27,316 bases of DNA from positions 1 through 27,316 of IMG/VR virus record IMGVR_UViG_3300048026_000404, one strand, 5' to 3'. The position numbers and the translations under genes were made by a program. Position 1 is the first letter of the stretch. The number at the start of each line of letters is the position of its first letter. The notes beneath the pieces are model-generated. The model had not been told where the DNA came from. It saw only the letters and a list, made by a program, of their open reading frames with translations, and ran no database searches. Shown one piece after another: positions 6,011 to 13,981 of the stretch. Source of the stretch: a virus.

Positions 6011-9000
6011 TCATACTGAAATTGTTATTGTACCATTATTTAGATCGATGAAAAATGTACCTGAAGCGTTTGACAAAGTACCTGCTGTAATCGTTCCTAA
6101 GTCTGCATATAAACTAGATAGATTGATCGCATTGATCGATGCGGCTGTGATAGACCCTGGTTTGATAACAGCACCGTTCACGTAAACACCAGCATCTGTC
6201 CCACTAGTGATAACAGCAAATGGAGCTATCTGATCGGTGGTATCATTTGGATTGATAATGTTGAATTTATCAGCCGCAACTGTGAATTCTGAAGTAGCGT
6301 TTGATGAGTCTTCTGCAAGTGTTGATACTAATGAGAAGCCTGAAATGAATCCGTTATTGTCTACAGAAATACCATAGCTACCTTTGATACCGTCTACAGA
6401 ACTTGATAGAGTAGTTACTGATGTGTTCATGCCGTCGAAAGAAGTACTCAGACTAGAGAAGTCTGAAGCAAGTGACGTGTTGACATTAGATATCAGTGTA
6501 GATAATGTGGATATCTCGCTAGAAATAACTCCTCGTAATGCAGTGTTTACAGCGCCAGCGGCTGCGGCTGCGGCTGCCGCACCAGCGGCTGTAGCGGCAG
6601 TCTGTGCGTTATCGGCGGCAGTGGCAGCGGCAGAGCGAACTGAAGTATTCATCGTTGCAACTTCTGTTCTCATTGTAGACAGAACGCTCACTGAAGCGGA
6701 GTTTGCGTTAGAAGCAACTGTTGCTAATTCCGTCTTTGTAGCATACGTGTTTGCAAAACTTGTCTGTAGTGTTGTCAAAGAAGATGCTGTAGAAGACTCT
6801 AGGTTAGAAACTGCATCTTGAACAGTAAGAATAGTTGCTTTGTTGTCTTCTGCTTCTGTCACGTCCTCAAGAGTCAACTCATCTACCAGAGTAACGTAAG
6901 AGTCATTACCTTGAAAGTTTAGAATCATCATAGGCACAGCGTATGCGGTACCACTTCTAAATTGATTGTGTGTGCTGGAACCTGTTCCAGTAAACAGTCC
7001 TTCATAAACACGCCATGTGTTATCAGAAGGAAGATATATATTGTTTGCGGCTCCATATCTATGTGTGCCAGGTGAAGATGTCTGTAGTCCTCCTGATCTA
7101 TCGAAAGTCGCAACACCAGCGTACATTCTAGCGTTAGTGGTACCTATTGATTTCACTCTGATACGAACTTTATACGTTCTAGTTGTGTCTACTGGTAGAT
7201 GATATCTATAGAAAAGCTGTGCAGGACCTACAACTCTAAGTGCTTCGCCACCAGTGACAACATCAGGCGTTGAATCATCTGACTCAAGTTTGAATTTACT
7301 GGTTTCAGATGGAGCATCGAAACTACTAGGATTCTCTGAATAGTGATCGTATCCAAAATCAAAGTGTGCATTCAAGTTTAGACCACGAACATTACTACCT
7401 AACTGAGTTGTGAGTAAAGTAGTGGCAGTAGTTCTTGCCTGTTGTTCATTACTGATCGCTGTAGTCAAAGAGGTCTGAGTTGCATATGTATTCGCAATAT
7501 TTGACGATAAAGTACTGAAGTCTGTGGCGACAGAACTCTCTAAGTTAGCAACCAAGTTCTGTACACTCGTAATCTGTCCACTAATGGTATTTGATAGAGA
7601 CGTTTCTAGATTATTGATCTGTGTGACTAAAGCAGTGTTTGCTGTTGACTCTGCGGTCTGCAAGTCTGTGATAGTCGCATACGTATTGGCTACAGTAGCT
7701 AGAATGTCACTTGCTCTAGTTCCTATAGCGGTGTTTACTGTAGAGATAGCAGACTCAAGCGTAGACACTTCTGTGGAAATAGTATTCGATAGTTGCGTAT
7801 TCAGATTTGTAATAGAATTTGCAAGTGCCGTTTGAGCATTAGACAAGCTGGTCTGTAGATTACTAATCTCACTTGAGATGGTGTTACCTAATGCAGTATC
7901 AACCGCACTAATGCGTTGACTTAGTGCAGTGTTGGTAGTTGATATTGTGGTCTCAAGTGTACTGATATCTGCCGCATTGTTTGCCACGCTAGAAGATATT
8001 GTAGATAATGCTGATGCCCTAGAACTAGATTCATTTGCGATAGCATTTGATAACGTAGTCACACTAGCCGATATAGTATTGCTTAGTGTTGCATCAAGAT
8101 TTGTTATTCGTTGTGATAGTGCAGTATTGGTGCTACTGATAGCACTCTCAAGCGTAGAAACAGAACTTGAAATATTGTTGCTCAGTGTCGCATTTAGCTG
8201 ACTAATCTGAGTTGTCAATGCGGTGTTTTGAGTTGCAACAGTATTTGCTAAGTTCGTAATCTGAGCAGTAATGGTATTCGATACAGATGACTCAAGTGTA
8301 CTAATACGACCCACAAGGGCAGTGTTCGTAGTCGCTAGTGCAGTCTCTAGTGTGTTGATCGATGCGGTAATATTGTTACTTACTGTAGAACTCAATGAAT
8401 TGATCTGTTGAGACAGTGCGGTGTTCTGAGTTGCGATTGCGGTCTCTAGTGTTGTGACCTCTGCGCTAATAGTATTGCTGATTGATGCCTGCAAATCTGT
8501 TACTGCTTGTGCAGAAGTGGACTCTGCGTTAGCGATGGCATCAGTCAATGTGGTTACAGAAGAAGACAGTGATTGGTTAGTTGTGTTTACTTGTGCTTCT
8601 AACTGCGTAACCGCATTTGAAATTGCAGTCTGTAAGCCTGTTTGTGCAGACGTTAGATCGGTAATTGTGGCATAGTTTTCTGCCAAGTTTGCTTCGATAG
8701 CAGTGATCGATGATGCGAGAGTTGTGTTTGAACTCGCAACAGTAACGAGAATTTCACCGATACGTGAGTTGATCGTATTGTTTACGCTTGTAGAGAGGTT
8801 CGACACTCGCTGTGTCAATGCAGTATTCACATTACGTATAGCAGTATCAGTAGTAGAGATAACAGCCTGAATCTGAGTGTTTACATCATCACGCAATGAA
8901 GTATCCAGACTAGTAATGCTTTGTGAAAGACCAGTAGTAGTATTTGCGAAAGTCTCTTCTAGCGTGGTGATAGAAGATGTGATGTTATTCGTAACACGGC

Positions 9001-9730
9001 TTTCTACTTGTGAAAGGTCTAGTGATCTAGCGGAGTTGATAGATGTTACTGTACTCTCTAGTTCAGTTTGTGTGACATAGCTAGCCGCAGTCTGAGAGAC
9101 AACATTTGCCTTTGCCACTAGGATTGCTTGCTGTAACGTATTAGCAGAATCGGCAATAGCAGTGTTTAGCGTTGCTATGGATCCTTGTACTAGACTGTTT
9201 GCATAATCTCTTGAACTCTGAATACTTTGATTGATCGTATTAGTGGCAGCCGCAATCGATGTAGTAATAGTAGTATCAACACCAGACGATAGTGTCTGAA
9301 TAGCATTATTGATTGCTACCTGTAGATCGCCTCTTGCGTCTGTAACTTCTGTGTTCACAAACGATCTTAGTTCTACAACTTCTGTATTTACCTGTGCGAG
9401 AATAGAGGCTTCGGTAGCTTGTAACTCAGCAATGGTATTTGCGATGAGAACATTTACTGCCTGAATCTGTGTGTTCACCGCCGCTTGTTGTGCCGCAACA
9501 GCATCAGTAAACTCTGCAAAGTTGTTCGAGGATAATTCTACGTCTGCAACGAGATCGTCTAAAAGAATTTGTAGGTTACCAATAGTAGCGCCACTCACTA
9601 GATCAAGGTATCTAGCAATAGTACGGACGTTGAAGTCCATCTCATCAAACGTAAGTGCGGTGCCCTTCGATGATCGTTGTACGATTAGGTCTTCTACTAG
9701 TACGTTATTTGCCGCCGCATTAGCCGTCAT
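6011..9730 (-). CDS. Long trimeric-type tail fibre with gpJ-like C-terminal domain (1239 residues)
   Basis: Residues 1-60 form an attachment module (LTFDEMDFNVRTIARYLDL). Residues 60-770 are almost wholly low-complexity coiled coil (A, S, T, N, I, L, V), with eight near-perfect 33-residue repeats at 418-680. About 779-955 is a beta-rich, lectin or carbohydrate-binding-like module (NLNAHFDFG... to VDELTLEDV). More coiled coil with a poly-alanine tract near 1045 follows. About 1115-1215 matches the DUF1983 region of lambda tail-tip protein J (YGISVDNNGFISGF, ADKFNIINP, YVNGAVIKPGSI). It is likely a tail-tip or long side fibre that contacts the host. The start shares one base with the preceding stop (TAATG). 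NlpC/P60 gene downstream fits a tail-tip operon. Confidence 0.8.
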   Translation of the reverse strand: MTANAAANNVLVEDLIVQRSSKGTALTFDEMDFNVRTIARYLDLVSGATIGNLQILLDDLVADVELSSNNFAEFTDAVAAQQAAVNTQIQAVNVLIANTIAELQATEASILAQVNTEVVELRSFVNTEVTDARGDLQVAINNAIQTLSSGVDTTITTSIAAATNTINQSIQSSRDYANSLVQGSIATLNTAIADSANTLQQAILVAKANVVSQTAASYVTQTELESTVTSINSARSLDLSQVESRVTNNITSSITTLEETFANTTTGLSQSITSLDTSLRDDVNTQIQAVISTTDTAIRNVNTALTQRVSNLSTSVNNTINSRIGEILVTVASSNTTLASSITAIEANLAENYATITDLTSAQTGLQTAISNAVTQLEAQVNTTNQSLSSSVTTLTDAIANAESTSAQAVTDLQASISNTISAEVTTLETAIATQNTALSQQINSLSSTVSNNITASINTLETALATTNTALVGRISTLESSVSNTITAQITNLANTVATQNTALTTQISQLNATLSNNISSSVSTLESAISSTNTALSQRITNLDATLSNTISASVTTLSNAIANESSSRASALSTISSSVANNAADISTLETTISTTNTALSQRISAVDTALGNTISSEISNLQTSLSNAQTALANSITNLNTQLSNTISTEVSTLESAISTVNTAIGTRASDILATVANTYATITDLQTAESTANTALVTQINNLETSLSNTISGQITSVQNLVANLESSVATDFSTLSSNIANTYATQTSLTTAISNEQQARTTATTLLTTQLGSNVRGLNLNAHFDFGYDHYSENPSSFDAPSETSKFKLESDDSTPDVVTGGEALRVVGPAQLFYRYHLPVDTTRTYKVRIRVKSIGTTNARMYAGVATFDRSGGLQTSSPGTHRYGAANNIYLPSDNTWRVYEGLFTGTGSSTHNQFRSGTAYAVPMMILNFQGNDSYVTLVDELTLEDVTEAEDNKATILTVQDAVSNLESSTASSLTTLQTSFANTYATKTELATVASNANSASVSVLSTMRTEVATMNTSVRSAAATAADNAQTAATAAGAAAAAAAAGAVNTALRGVISSEISTLSTLISNVNTSLASDFSSLSTSFDGMNTSVTTLSSSVDGIKGSYGISVDNNGFISGFSLVSTLAEDSSNATSEFTVAADKFNIINPNDTTDQIAPFAVITSGTDAGVYVNGAVIKPGSITAASINAINLSSLYADLGTITAGTLSNASGTFFIDLNNGTITISV
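6037..6044 (-). promoter_or_regulatory. Weak candidate late promoter (TCTAAATA)
   Basis: One mismatch to TATAAATA, in the last codons of the fibre gene and about 40 bases before the NlpC/P60 start. It could add a late transcript for the downstream tail genes; a chance match is equally possible. Confidence 0.2.
7691..8479 (-). repeat. Eight tandem 33-residue coding repeats in the fibre gene
   Basis: Residues 418-680 of the fibre are eight units of 33 residues (one of 32), typically beginning SNTIS, with TLE at position 10-12 and NTAL at 19-22. Hydrophobic core positions 4, 8, 11, 15, (18), 22, 26, 29 and 33 are spaced 4,3,4,3,4,4,3,4,4, which is three 11-residue hendecads. DNA copies are diverged, so this is protein-level repetition. 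Confidence 0.85.
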
Positions 9731-10113
9731 TAGGAATACTCTCCGGTATTAGGGTTTGGATACGAACCGAGATAACTTACCCAGTTATTTGAGGAGTCGA
9801 ATCCAGGGTTGTTCTCAATATAACCTCTAGGTACGAAGTTGAATAAATCTTCTTCAGCTTGAGAGAGTGGAGCAGTAAATCTATATGCTTCAGCAGTCAA
9901 CTTTTCTTTTACAGTAGCGTCTGGCTCACCTGCCGCCAATGGCAGTAGATTAGCATAGTCTGGCTTTGCATTTACTTCTTCATCGGCAATAGCCTGATCT
10001 AGTTCTGCTTTCAGTTCAGCGACCAAAGCCAACTTAGAAGTATTAGACAGTGATCTCGTTGGAACGTCTGCTTTTAGCAACTCCACGACTTGTGAATATC
10101 TACTTGTTGGCAT
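9730..10113 (-). CDS. Putative tail protein upstream of the fibre (127 residues)
   Basis: The N-terminal half is helical and charged (LVAELKAELDQAIADEE); the C-terminal third is aromatic and Asn/Gly/Pro rich (GFDSSNNWVSYLGSYPNPNTGEYS). AAGG stands upstream of ATG and the stop is fused to the fibre start. Between the PAAR spike tip and the long fibre, it is likely a baseplate or fibre-connector component. No named family recognised. Confidence 0.6.
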   Translation of the reverse strand: MPTSRYSQVVELLKADVPTRSLSNTSKLALVAELKAELDQAIADEEVNAKPDYANLLPLAAGEPDATVKEKLTAEAYRFTAPLSQAEEDLFNFVPRGYIENNPGFDSSNNWVSYLGSYPNPNTGEYS

Positions 10114-10122
10114 ATAGTCACC

Positions 10123-10419
10123 TTATGACGCAAAGACTTTTACAGAGCCACTGGCAGATGCATTAGGCACCCATGATCCATGACCACCAGTAGCATCACC
10201 AATTCTATGAACTGGTTGACCTTGAGCATATACTTTAGCAGATGCTCCTACAACAGGGTCACCACAAGCAGTTGAATCTCCTAAGCGAATCACAAATATT
10301 CCATCCGCCATTACTTTACTAGTAGTGGGGACATAAGCAGTTTTGTGAAACGGGTTAGGAGTTGGGGACGCATGTCCAATATGCGTGTCTCCTGCTCTAG
10401 TGATTCCTTTACCTGGCAT
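10123..10419 (-). CDS. PAAR-domain spike-tip protein
   Basis: 98 residues, the usual size of a single PAAR domain that forms the sharp cone at the tip of the central tail spike (as T4 gp5.4) and helps pierce the outer membrane. Visible signatures: GKGITRAGDTHIGH at the N-terminus, VIRLGDSTACGDPVV in the middle, and VHRIGDATGGHGSW near the end; the histidines and cysteine supply metal-binding candidates at the tip. ATG overlaps the TAA of the preceding 40-residue gene (TAATG). Its presence implies a contractile-tail (myovirus) particle. Confidence 0.9.
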   Translation of the reverse strand: MPGKGITRAGDTHIGHASPTPNPFHKTAYVPTTSKVMADGIFVIRLGDSTACGDPVVGASAKVYAQGQPVHRIGDATGGHGSWVPNASASGSVKVFAS

Positions 10420-10541
10420 TATCGTACCAGTGTAAGATCAGGGTTATCCGCAACGAAAGCGTCACACTCTGCTTGTGTCAACTGCTTTACGAAACGCTCA
10501 CCGTTAGCCCTTTGAAATACTCTCAGTCTTGTCTCTGCCAT
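10419..10541 (-). CDS. Small hypothetical protein (40 residues)
   Basis: Starts MAETRLRVFQRANGE at an ATG with GAGAGG seven bases upstream, and ends with TAA overlapping the PAAR start. It overlaps the end of the gene at 10504-10707 by 38 bases in another frame. It is soluble and charged with one cysteine. The overlap with PAAR suggests it is translated together with the spike protein; function unknown. Confidence 0.65.
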   Translation of the reverse strand: MAETRLRVFQRANGERFVKQLTQAECDAFVADNPDLTLVR

Positions 10542-10707
10542 TTTTTGCCTCTCTTAGCGTTATTTCTTCTTCGTCAATGATCCACTCAAGCATTGTCTCT
10601 TCATCCCAACCCATTTGATTGAGTGTTTCAACATCGAACTCTAACAGCAATTCGCCGTCATCGTCCTCTACTACTTTCGCAGTACCAATATATGTACCTG
10701 TACTCAT
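10504..10707 (-). CDS. Small acidic protein (67 residues)
   Basis: The body is strongly acidic (EDDDGELLLEFD, DEEEITLRE) and ends in a basic tail (GRDKTESISKG); no cysteine or membrane segment. I associate the TYIGTAKVVEDDDGE and MGWDEETML patterns with small conserved proteins of T4-like phages, function unknown. AGGA precedes ATG. It directly follows phoH with a 2-base gap. Confidence 0.7.
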   Translation of the reverse strand: MSTGTYIGTAKVVEDDDGELLLEFDVETLNQMGWDEETMLEWIIDEEEITLREAKNGRDKTESISKG

Positions 10708-10714
10708 ATTTATA
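10707..10714 (-). promoter_or_regulatory. TATAAATA box overlapping a start codon
   Basis: Perfect late-promoter octamer on the minus strand whose last A is the A of the ATG at 10707. Initiation a few bases downstream would bypass that start, so if active it serves the small gene at 10419, PAAR and the tail block. Confidence 0.35.
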
Positions 10715-11462
10715 GTCCTAATTTATCACGCTGTATTATATATGACTTCACTAAGCGGCTTCTGACAATATCATCAATTTCAAACTCAATAAAATCAAAC
10801 TCGTCCATTCGGCTAATTACTCTCATAAAGTCACGTAAGCCAGACTCTTCTTTCAATCTCTCTGAGGTAAGATCATCTTGCTTGATGTCTCCACAGAAGA
10901 TGATTCTAGAGTTCTCACCTACACGTGTCATTATAGTATGTAATTCACCGTCACTCATGTTCTGCACTTCATCTACGAGTATAGTGCAATTCTCAAAAGT
11001 GCATCCTCTAAGATAAGAGGTAGAAGCAAACTGGACCATCGACTTCTGTTTTAGTATCTGATAGGCATCTCCCCTAGCAAATATCTTACTTGCAATATCA
11101 TAATAAGGCTCTTCGTACACAGCTTCCTTTTGTTTCTGACTACCAGGTAAGAAACCCTGGTTACGGGATGGGACTGTCGATCTTACGATGAAGACTTTGT
11201 CCCTATTGTTAGATTGTTTACTAATATCTTTGAGTGCAAAGTACAACCCTAAAAAGGTTTTACCTGTACCTGCTATTCCATGCATCATTAGATTATATCC
11301 GTCTTGCCATGAATCGAATGCTATTCGCTGATTCTCAGTCATTGGCCTTATGTTTGGACTGATATGAAAGTTTGATGTTAGTTGATTTGTTTCGTCTAAA
11401 ATTCCCTGTTGTCTAAGTACTCTACGTTGCTTTTTGCTGATACGTTGATTGGTTGCAGGCAT
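10710..11462 (-). CDS. phoH: PhoH-like P-loop ATPase
   Basis: 250 residues. Walker A is GIAGTGKT (residues 62-69), followed by PhoH-type FIVRSTVPSRNQGFLPG and Walker B TILVDEVQNMS (D164, E165), then IIFCGDIKQ. This is the standard single-domain PhoH of phages; the family has nucleotide-dependent RNA helicase or nuclease-related activity in some members, and is widespread in marine phages. No PIN domain is fused. The start has AAGGA nine bases upstream. It lies between structural genes and the replication block, overlapping neither. Precise role in phage growth is not known. Confidence 0.92.
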   Translation of the reverse strand: MPATNQRISKKQRRVLRQQGILDETNQLTSNFHISPNIRPMTENQRIAFDSWQDGYNLMMHGIAGTGKTFLGLYFALKDISKQSNNRDKVFIVRSTVPSRNQGFLPGSQKQKEAVYEEPYYDIASKIFARGDAYQILKQKSMVQFASTSYLRGCTFENCTILVDEVQNMSDGELHTIMTRVGENSRIIFCGDIKQDDLTSERLKEESGLRDFMRVISRMDEFDFIEFEIDDIVRSRLVKSYIIQRDKLGL

Positions 11463-11480
11463 CTAATGTCCTTATTGTTA

Positions 11481-11732
11481 TTATCGGGTTTTTATTGTTG
11501 ACTCCGTAGTACCCTTGGAATTTCCCTTCTTGATATGCTTTAGTAGCGAGTTGAAGTTATCGTCGGTCTTACGGGCACCTAGTCCCACAGAATCGTAACT
11601 AAAGGCGGGTGCTTTAGTTATAATTTGTTTCATGTGGGGGTTCTTTTTTAGCCAAGTTTCTTTATCGGCTATCTTCATCATCATATCAAATTGTTCACCG
11701 CTTTCGGTGTCTTCAAAACTGTATATTGGCAC
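11481..11732 (-). CDS. Conserved small phage protein, FmdB-like N-terminus without zinc cysteines
   Basis: Begins MPIYSFEDTESGEQFDMMMKI, like the N-terminus of FmdB-type regulators and of related small phage proteins, but has no cysteines, so no zinc ribbon. The middle LKKNPHMKQIITKAPAF and the basic C-terminus ending in STIKTR also recall phage homologues. GTG at 11732 is chosen because GGAG lies 8 bases upstream; the nearby ATG is in another frame. An intrinsic terminator (11748-11775) and a TATAAATA box (11797-11804) precede it. Function unknown. Confidence 0.75.
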   Translation of the reverse strand: MPIYSFEDTESGEQFDMMMKIADKETWLKKNPHMKQIITKAPAFSYDSVGLGARKTDDNFNSLLKHIKKGNSKGTTESTIKTR

Positions 11733-11747
11733 TTTTCATTCTCCTAT

Positions 11748-11775
11748 AAAAAAAGCAGCCCTAGATGGACTGCTT
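11748..11775 (-). terminator. Intrinsic terminator after the HAD-family gene
   Basis: On the minus strand AGCAGTCC, a five-base loop, GGGCTGCT (8-bp stem with one G-T pair), then seven T. It ends the transcript of the HAD-family gene (stop at 11800) just before the ribosome-binding site of the next gene. Confidence 0.85.
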
Positions 11776-11796
11776 CAATACTTACCATCACTTTGG

Positions 11797-11804
11797 TATT
11801 TATA
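11797..11804 (-). promoter_or_regulatory. Candidate late promoter (TATAAATA) ahead of a terminator
   Basis: Perfect octamer on the minus strand over the stop codon of the gene at 11800. A transcript from it would meet the intrinsic terminator within about 20-40 bases, before reaching the gene at 11732. Confidence 0.4.
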
Positions 11805-12384
11805 TCATCATTTCATAGATTTCCTTCCATGAAGATACTTTTTGCACATCTTCGTGATAAAAATCTTTGTTATGATCATGTTCAATCAAAACAGATTGAA
11901 GACCAAAGTTGGCGCCACATACGGCGTTCTCAGGCTTATCTTCAACCCAGAGGCAGCCAGTATCTTTGTACTTAGCCAACTCTTCATCTTTATCTGCACC
12001 AGTGTCTAGATAGACATACTTCTCAAATGCAGTTGGTCCGAATAGTTCGATCAAGTTTTTAGTTCTGAGATGACATGCATACTGATCTTTACTCAAGCTA
12101 GTAATAGCGTGAAAGATAATACCATGTTCTTCGTGAAGTTTCTTTATGTACTTCATAGCATCTCTGAGAGGTGGTAGCTTTCTAATAGCGGCACTCTCAT
12201 TGAACATTCTTACGAGCCTCTTAGACTCTGCTTTGTTGATATTGAACCTAGTGTGAATATCGTAGCTGTCTTCACAACCGTTGCACTTGTAACCGTGCCT
12301 AATCATCCATTGAGTGAAAGCGTATTCCCAATCAAGAATAACACCATCACAATCTGTCAATATCAACTTTTCACTTATTTTCAT
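11800..12384 (-). CDS. HAD-superfamily hydrolase, 5'(3')-nucleotidase-like
   Basis: 194 residues with the full HAD motif set: LTDCDGVILDW (nucleophile D11, acid D13), FHAITS (T95) as motif II, lysines at 132 and 138 as motif III candidates, and WVEDKPENA (E148, D149) as motif IV. The order resembles 5'(3')-deoxyribonucleotidases and related phage phosphatases that dephosphorylate nucleotides. Two CxxC-like cysteines in the cap (KCNGC) are unusual. It has its own consensus promoter upstream and terminator downstream, so it is a single-gene transcription unit. Substrate is inferred; a polynucleotide 3'-phosphatase is a less likely alternative because there is no kinase domain. Confidence 0.82.
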   Translation of the reverse strand: MKISEKLILTDCDGVILDWEYAFTQWMIRHGYKCNGCEDSYDIHTRFNINKAESKRLVRMFNESAAIRKLPPLRDAMKYIKKLHEEHGIIFHAITSLSKDQYACHLRTKNLIELFGPTAFEKYVYLDTGADKDEELAKYKDTGCLWVEDKPENAVCGANFGLQSVLIEHDHNKDFYHEDVQKVSSWKEIYEMMI

Positions 12385-12412
12385 ATTATACCTCTTTCTT
12401 TATTTCACAGTT

Positions 12413-12441
12413 AGTATAACACTACTGATCCAAATTGTCAA
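12413..12441 (-). promoter_or_regulatory. Sigma70-type early promoter
   Basis: TTGACA (12436-12441), 17 bp, TATACT (12413-12418) on the minus strand, about 30 bases before the HAD-family start. Confidence 0.88.
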
Positions 12442-12449
12442 GAGGTATT

Positions 12450-12620
12450 TTACGATAAAAGTGAATTTTTTTGTTTTGCCTTTTGCTTTCTAGCCCGTTG
12501 AATGGCAGACTTCTTTGCATCATATCGCTTGGAGTCTTTCTTTCGAAACTTCTCCTCATCTCTGCGATCCTCAACATCCTCGTCCTCGTACCAATTCCGG
12601 AATTTCTTGCGCTTGGACAT
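12450..12620 (-). CDS. Small highly charged basic protein (56 residues)
   Basis: The ATG at 12618-12620 has a weak GAAGA upstream. The product is dense in K, R, D, E: MSKRKKFRNWYEDEDVEDRR, then lysine/arginine-rich helix and a C-terminus of KQKAKQKNSLLS. No hydrophobic segment. Such proteins often bind nucleic acid, but nothing specific is shown. It sits at the end of the exonuclease operon (13067 and 12636 upstream), and the next promoter begins right after its stop. Confidence 0.65.
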   Translation of the reverse strand: MSKRKKFRNWYEDEDVEDRRDEEKFRKKDSKRYDAKKSAIQRARKQKAKQKNSLLS

Positions 12621-12635
12621 TTGTATCTTCTCTTC

Positions 12636-13064
12636 TCATGAACTCTTTACGGGAATGAAATCACCTAATGCTTCCTGCAATACTTTAGCAGTCAGACCTT
12701 TGAGTGGTTTCTGTTTTAGCATTTTCAACAGCAATTGAGAGTCTTGTTTATCTACAGACTCAAGCATCTGAATAAACAGTTGTTCTCTACGAACGGGCTT
12801 GATGTGGTCACCACCAAAGCCTTCTACGAAGTACTGTAGCTTACGAGATTCACGATACAACAGACCATGAGACTCAGGCATTTCAGACGCCACGTATGGT
12901 GGCTCTGAATTAGGTATGTTTAGCTTCAAGCTTTTATCATACATAATTTTCATTATGTTGCGTAAAGGTTTAGAGTTGTGCTTTTGTAACCAAGCAACTT
13001 TCTCTTCCTTTGTTTTCATTTCACAGGCTGTGTTTACGATTTCAGCCAAGGATATTGTACTCAT
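12636..13064 (-). CDS. DUF6433-like conserved phage protein
   Basis: 142 residues. Segments recognisable from a conserved T4-like phage family (DUF6433): an N-terminal helical part with VAWLQKHNSKPLRNI, then SEPPY, YRESRKLQYFVEG, RREQLFIQMLESVDKQD, and LKGLTAKVLQEALGDFIP at the C-terminus. Its function is not known to me; in phages it is often close to replication genes. Here it follows the 5'-3' exonuclease with a two-base gap, with GGAG upstream of ATG, so the two are probably co-expressed. Confidence 0.78.
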   Translation of the reverse strand: MSTISLAEIVNTACEMKTKEEKVAWLQKHNSKPLRNIMKIMYDKSLKLNIPNSEPPYVASEMPESHGLLYRESRKLQYFVEGFGGDHIKPVRREQLFIQMLESVDKQDSQLLLKMLKQKPLKGLTAKVLQEALGDFIPVKSS

Positions 13065-13066
13065 AA

Positions 13067-13924
13067 TTAGAACTCCGAGATTACTTCCATAAGGTTTTTT
13101 AGTTTGTTGTGAATGAAATAATTCAACAACTGCGAACGGTCTTTCTCATTCTCACTTGTCCACTCATCAAGGACTTGATTTCTGATGTAATCAGGTATTT
13201 GTCCAAGATCGATGAGGGACTTGTTACGCAGGTAGTTACGCTTCACTTCATCTTTCATGTTATTTATGTCTTGCCATTCTTCTAGTCGCTTTTGCGTAAT
13301 TGGTCGCTGTCGCTCACCGATTACAAAGCAATTGTCTGGTGACAAGATATTTGGTACTCCATCACCTGCATCACCCTTGATGATATGCTCATAGAGATAC
13401 TTTTCTGGTGATGAGTGTGTTACCCAACGCTTACGTGTTGGATCATACTGCTTTACGTTAGCGTACTTGTGAAGTTGAATGTAATCTTTATCACCCGATA
13501 GTACAAGAATAGGTTCTGCACTAGGAATGTTTAGATCGACACCCTCTCTGTGTACGATAGTACCAATGATATCATCTGCTTCAGCAGTTTCAATTTGTAG
13601 CACTCTGTACGGGAAGTATACTTTGAGTTCGTCTCTAATTTTATTGAGAGACGTGAAGATTGCATTCCAATCTAACTCTGATTCTTGACGATGTTTCTTA
13701 CGATTAGCCTTATAGTAAGGGTAAGATTTTCTTCGCCAATAGTTTTTGTCATCTGCACAGATGACTAGTTCGCCAAACTCAGCATGAAATTTCTTGCGGT
13801 TGGCTCTCAGTGTATTGAGGATCATGTGCCGTAGCATATTCTCATCAATCATTGCGTTTTTATGGTTACCGATCTGCGCCATCATGTTGCTGATCATAAC
13901 CTGGTTTAGGTCTACTAAGATCAT
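13067..13924 (-). CDS. 5'-3' exonuclease, T4 RNase H / FEN-like
   Basis: 285 residues. Acidic metal-binding residues appear in the FEN order: D5 (ILVDLNQ), D58-D59 (CADDKNYWRR), E115/D117/D118 (AEADDIIG), D145/D147 (LSGDKDY) and D185/D188 (IKGDAGDGVPNI), the last forming the helix-hairpin-helix-type motif. Basic residues in the arch region (KSYPYYKANRKKHR) are also typical. In T4 the homologue removes RNA primers from Okazaki fragments and degrades 5' flaps. A short insert from about 194 to 215 follows the GDGVPNI motif. ATG with GGAG upstream, preceded by a consensus promoter. Confidence 0.9.
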   Translation of the reverse strand: MILVDLNQVMISNMMAQIGNHKNAMIDENMLRHMILNTLRANRKKFHAEFGELVICADDKNYWRRKSYPYYKANRKKHRQESELDWNAIFTSLNKIRDELKVYFPYRVLQIETAEADDIIGTIVHREGVDLNIPSAEPILVLSGDKDYIQLHKYANVKQYDPTRKRWVTHSSPEKYLYEHIIKGDAGDGVPNILSPDNCFVIGERQRPITQKRLEEWQDINNMKDEVKRNYLRNKSLIDLGQIPDYIRNQVLDEWTSENEKDRSQLLNYFIHNKLKNLMEVISEF

Positions 13925-13952
13925 AATAATTTCTCCATATCTATGATTTTAT

Positions 13953-13981
13953 ATAGTAACATAGAATAGGTCGGTTGTCAA
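13953..13981 (-). promoter_or_regulatory. Sigma70-type early promoter overlapping a stop codon
   Basis: TTGACA (13976-13981), 17 bp, TACTAT (13953-13958) on the minus strand before the exonuclease gene. The TGA stop of the gene at 13978 is the centre of the -35 box. Confidence 0.82.

Noticed and set aside
7691-8479. Regularly spaced repeats that might suggest a CRISPR array
   Set aside because: Spacing is 99 bases, copies are diverged at the DNA level and an open frame runs throughout; they are protein repeats of a coiled coil.
6384-9080. Several plus-strand frames of 60-145 residues opposite the long fibre gene
   Set aside because: They are the complement of the repetitive Ala/Ser/Thr-rich fibre codons, with low-complexity Val/Ala/Ser products and no ribosome-binding sites.
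5313-12355. Other TTGACA-like hexamers on the minus strand (near 5315, 8215, 10474 and 12352)
   Set aside because: They lie in coding sequence without an acceptable -10 box at 15-19 bp.
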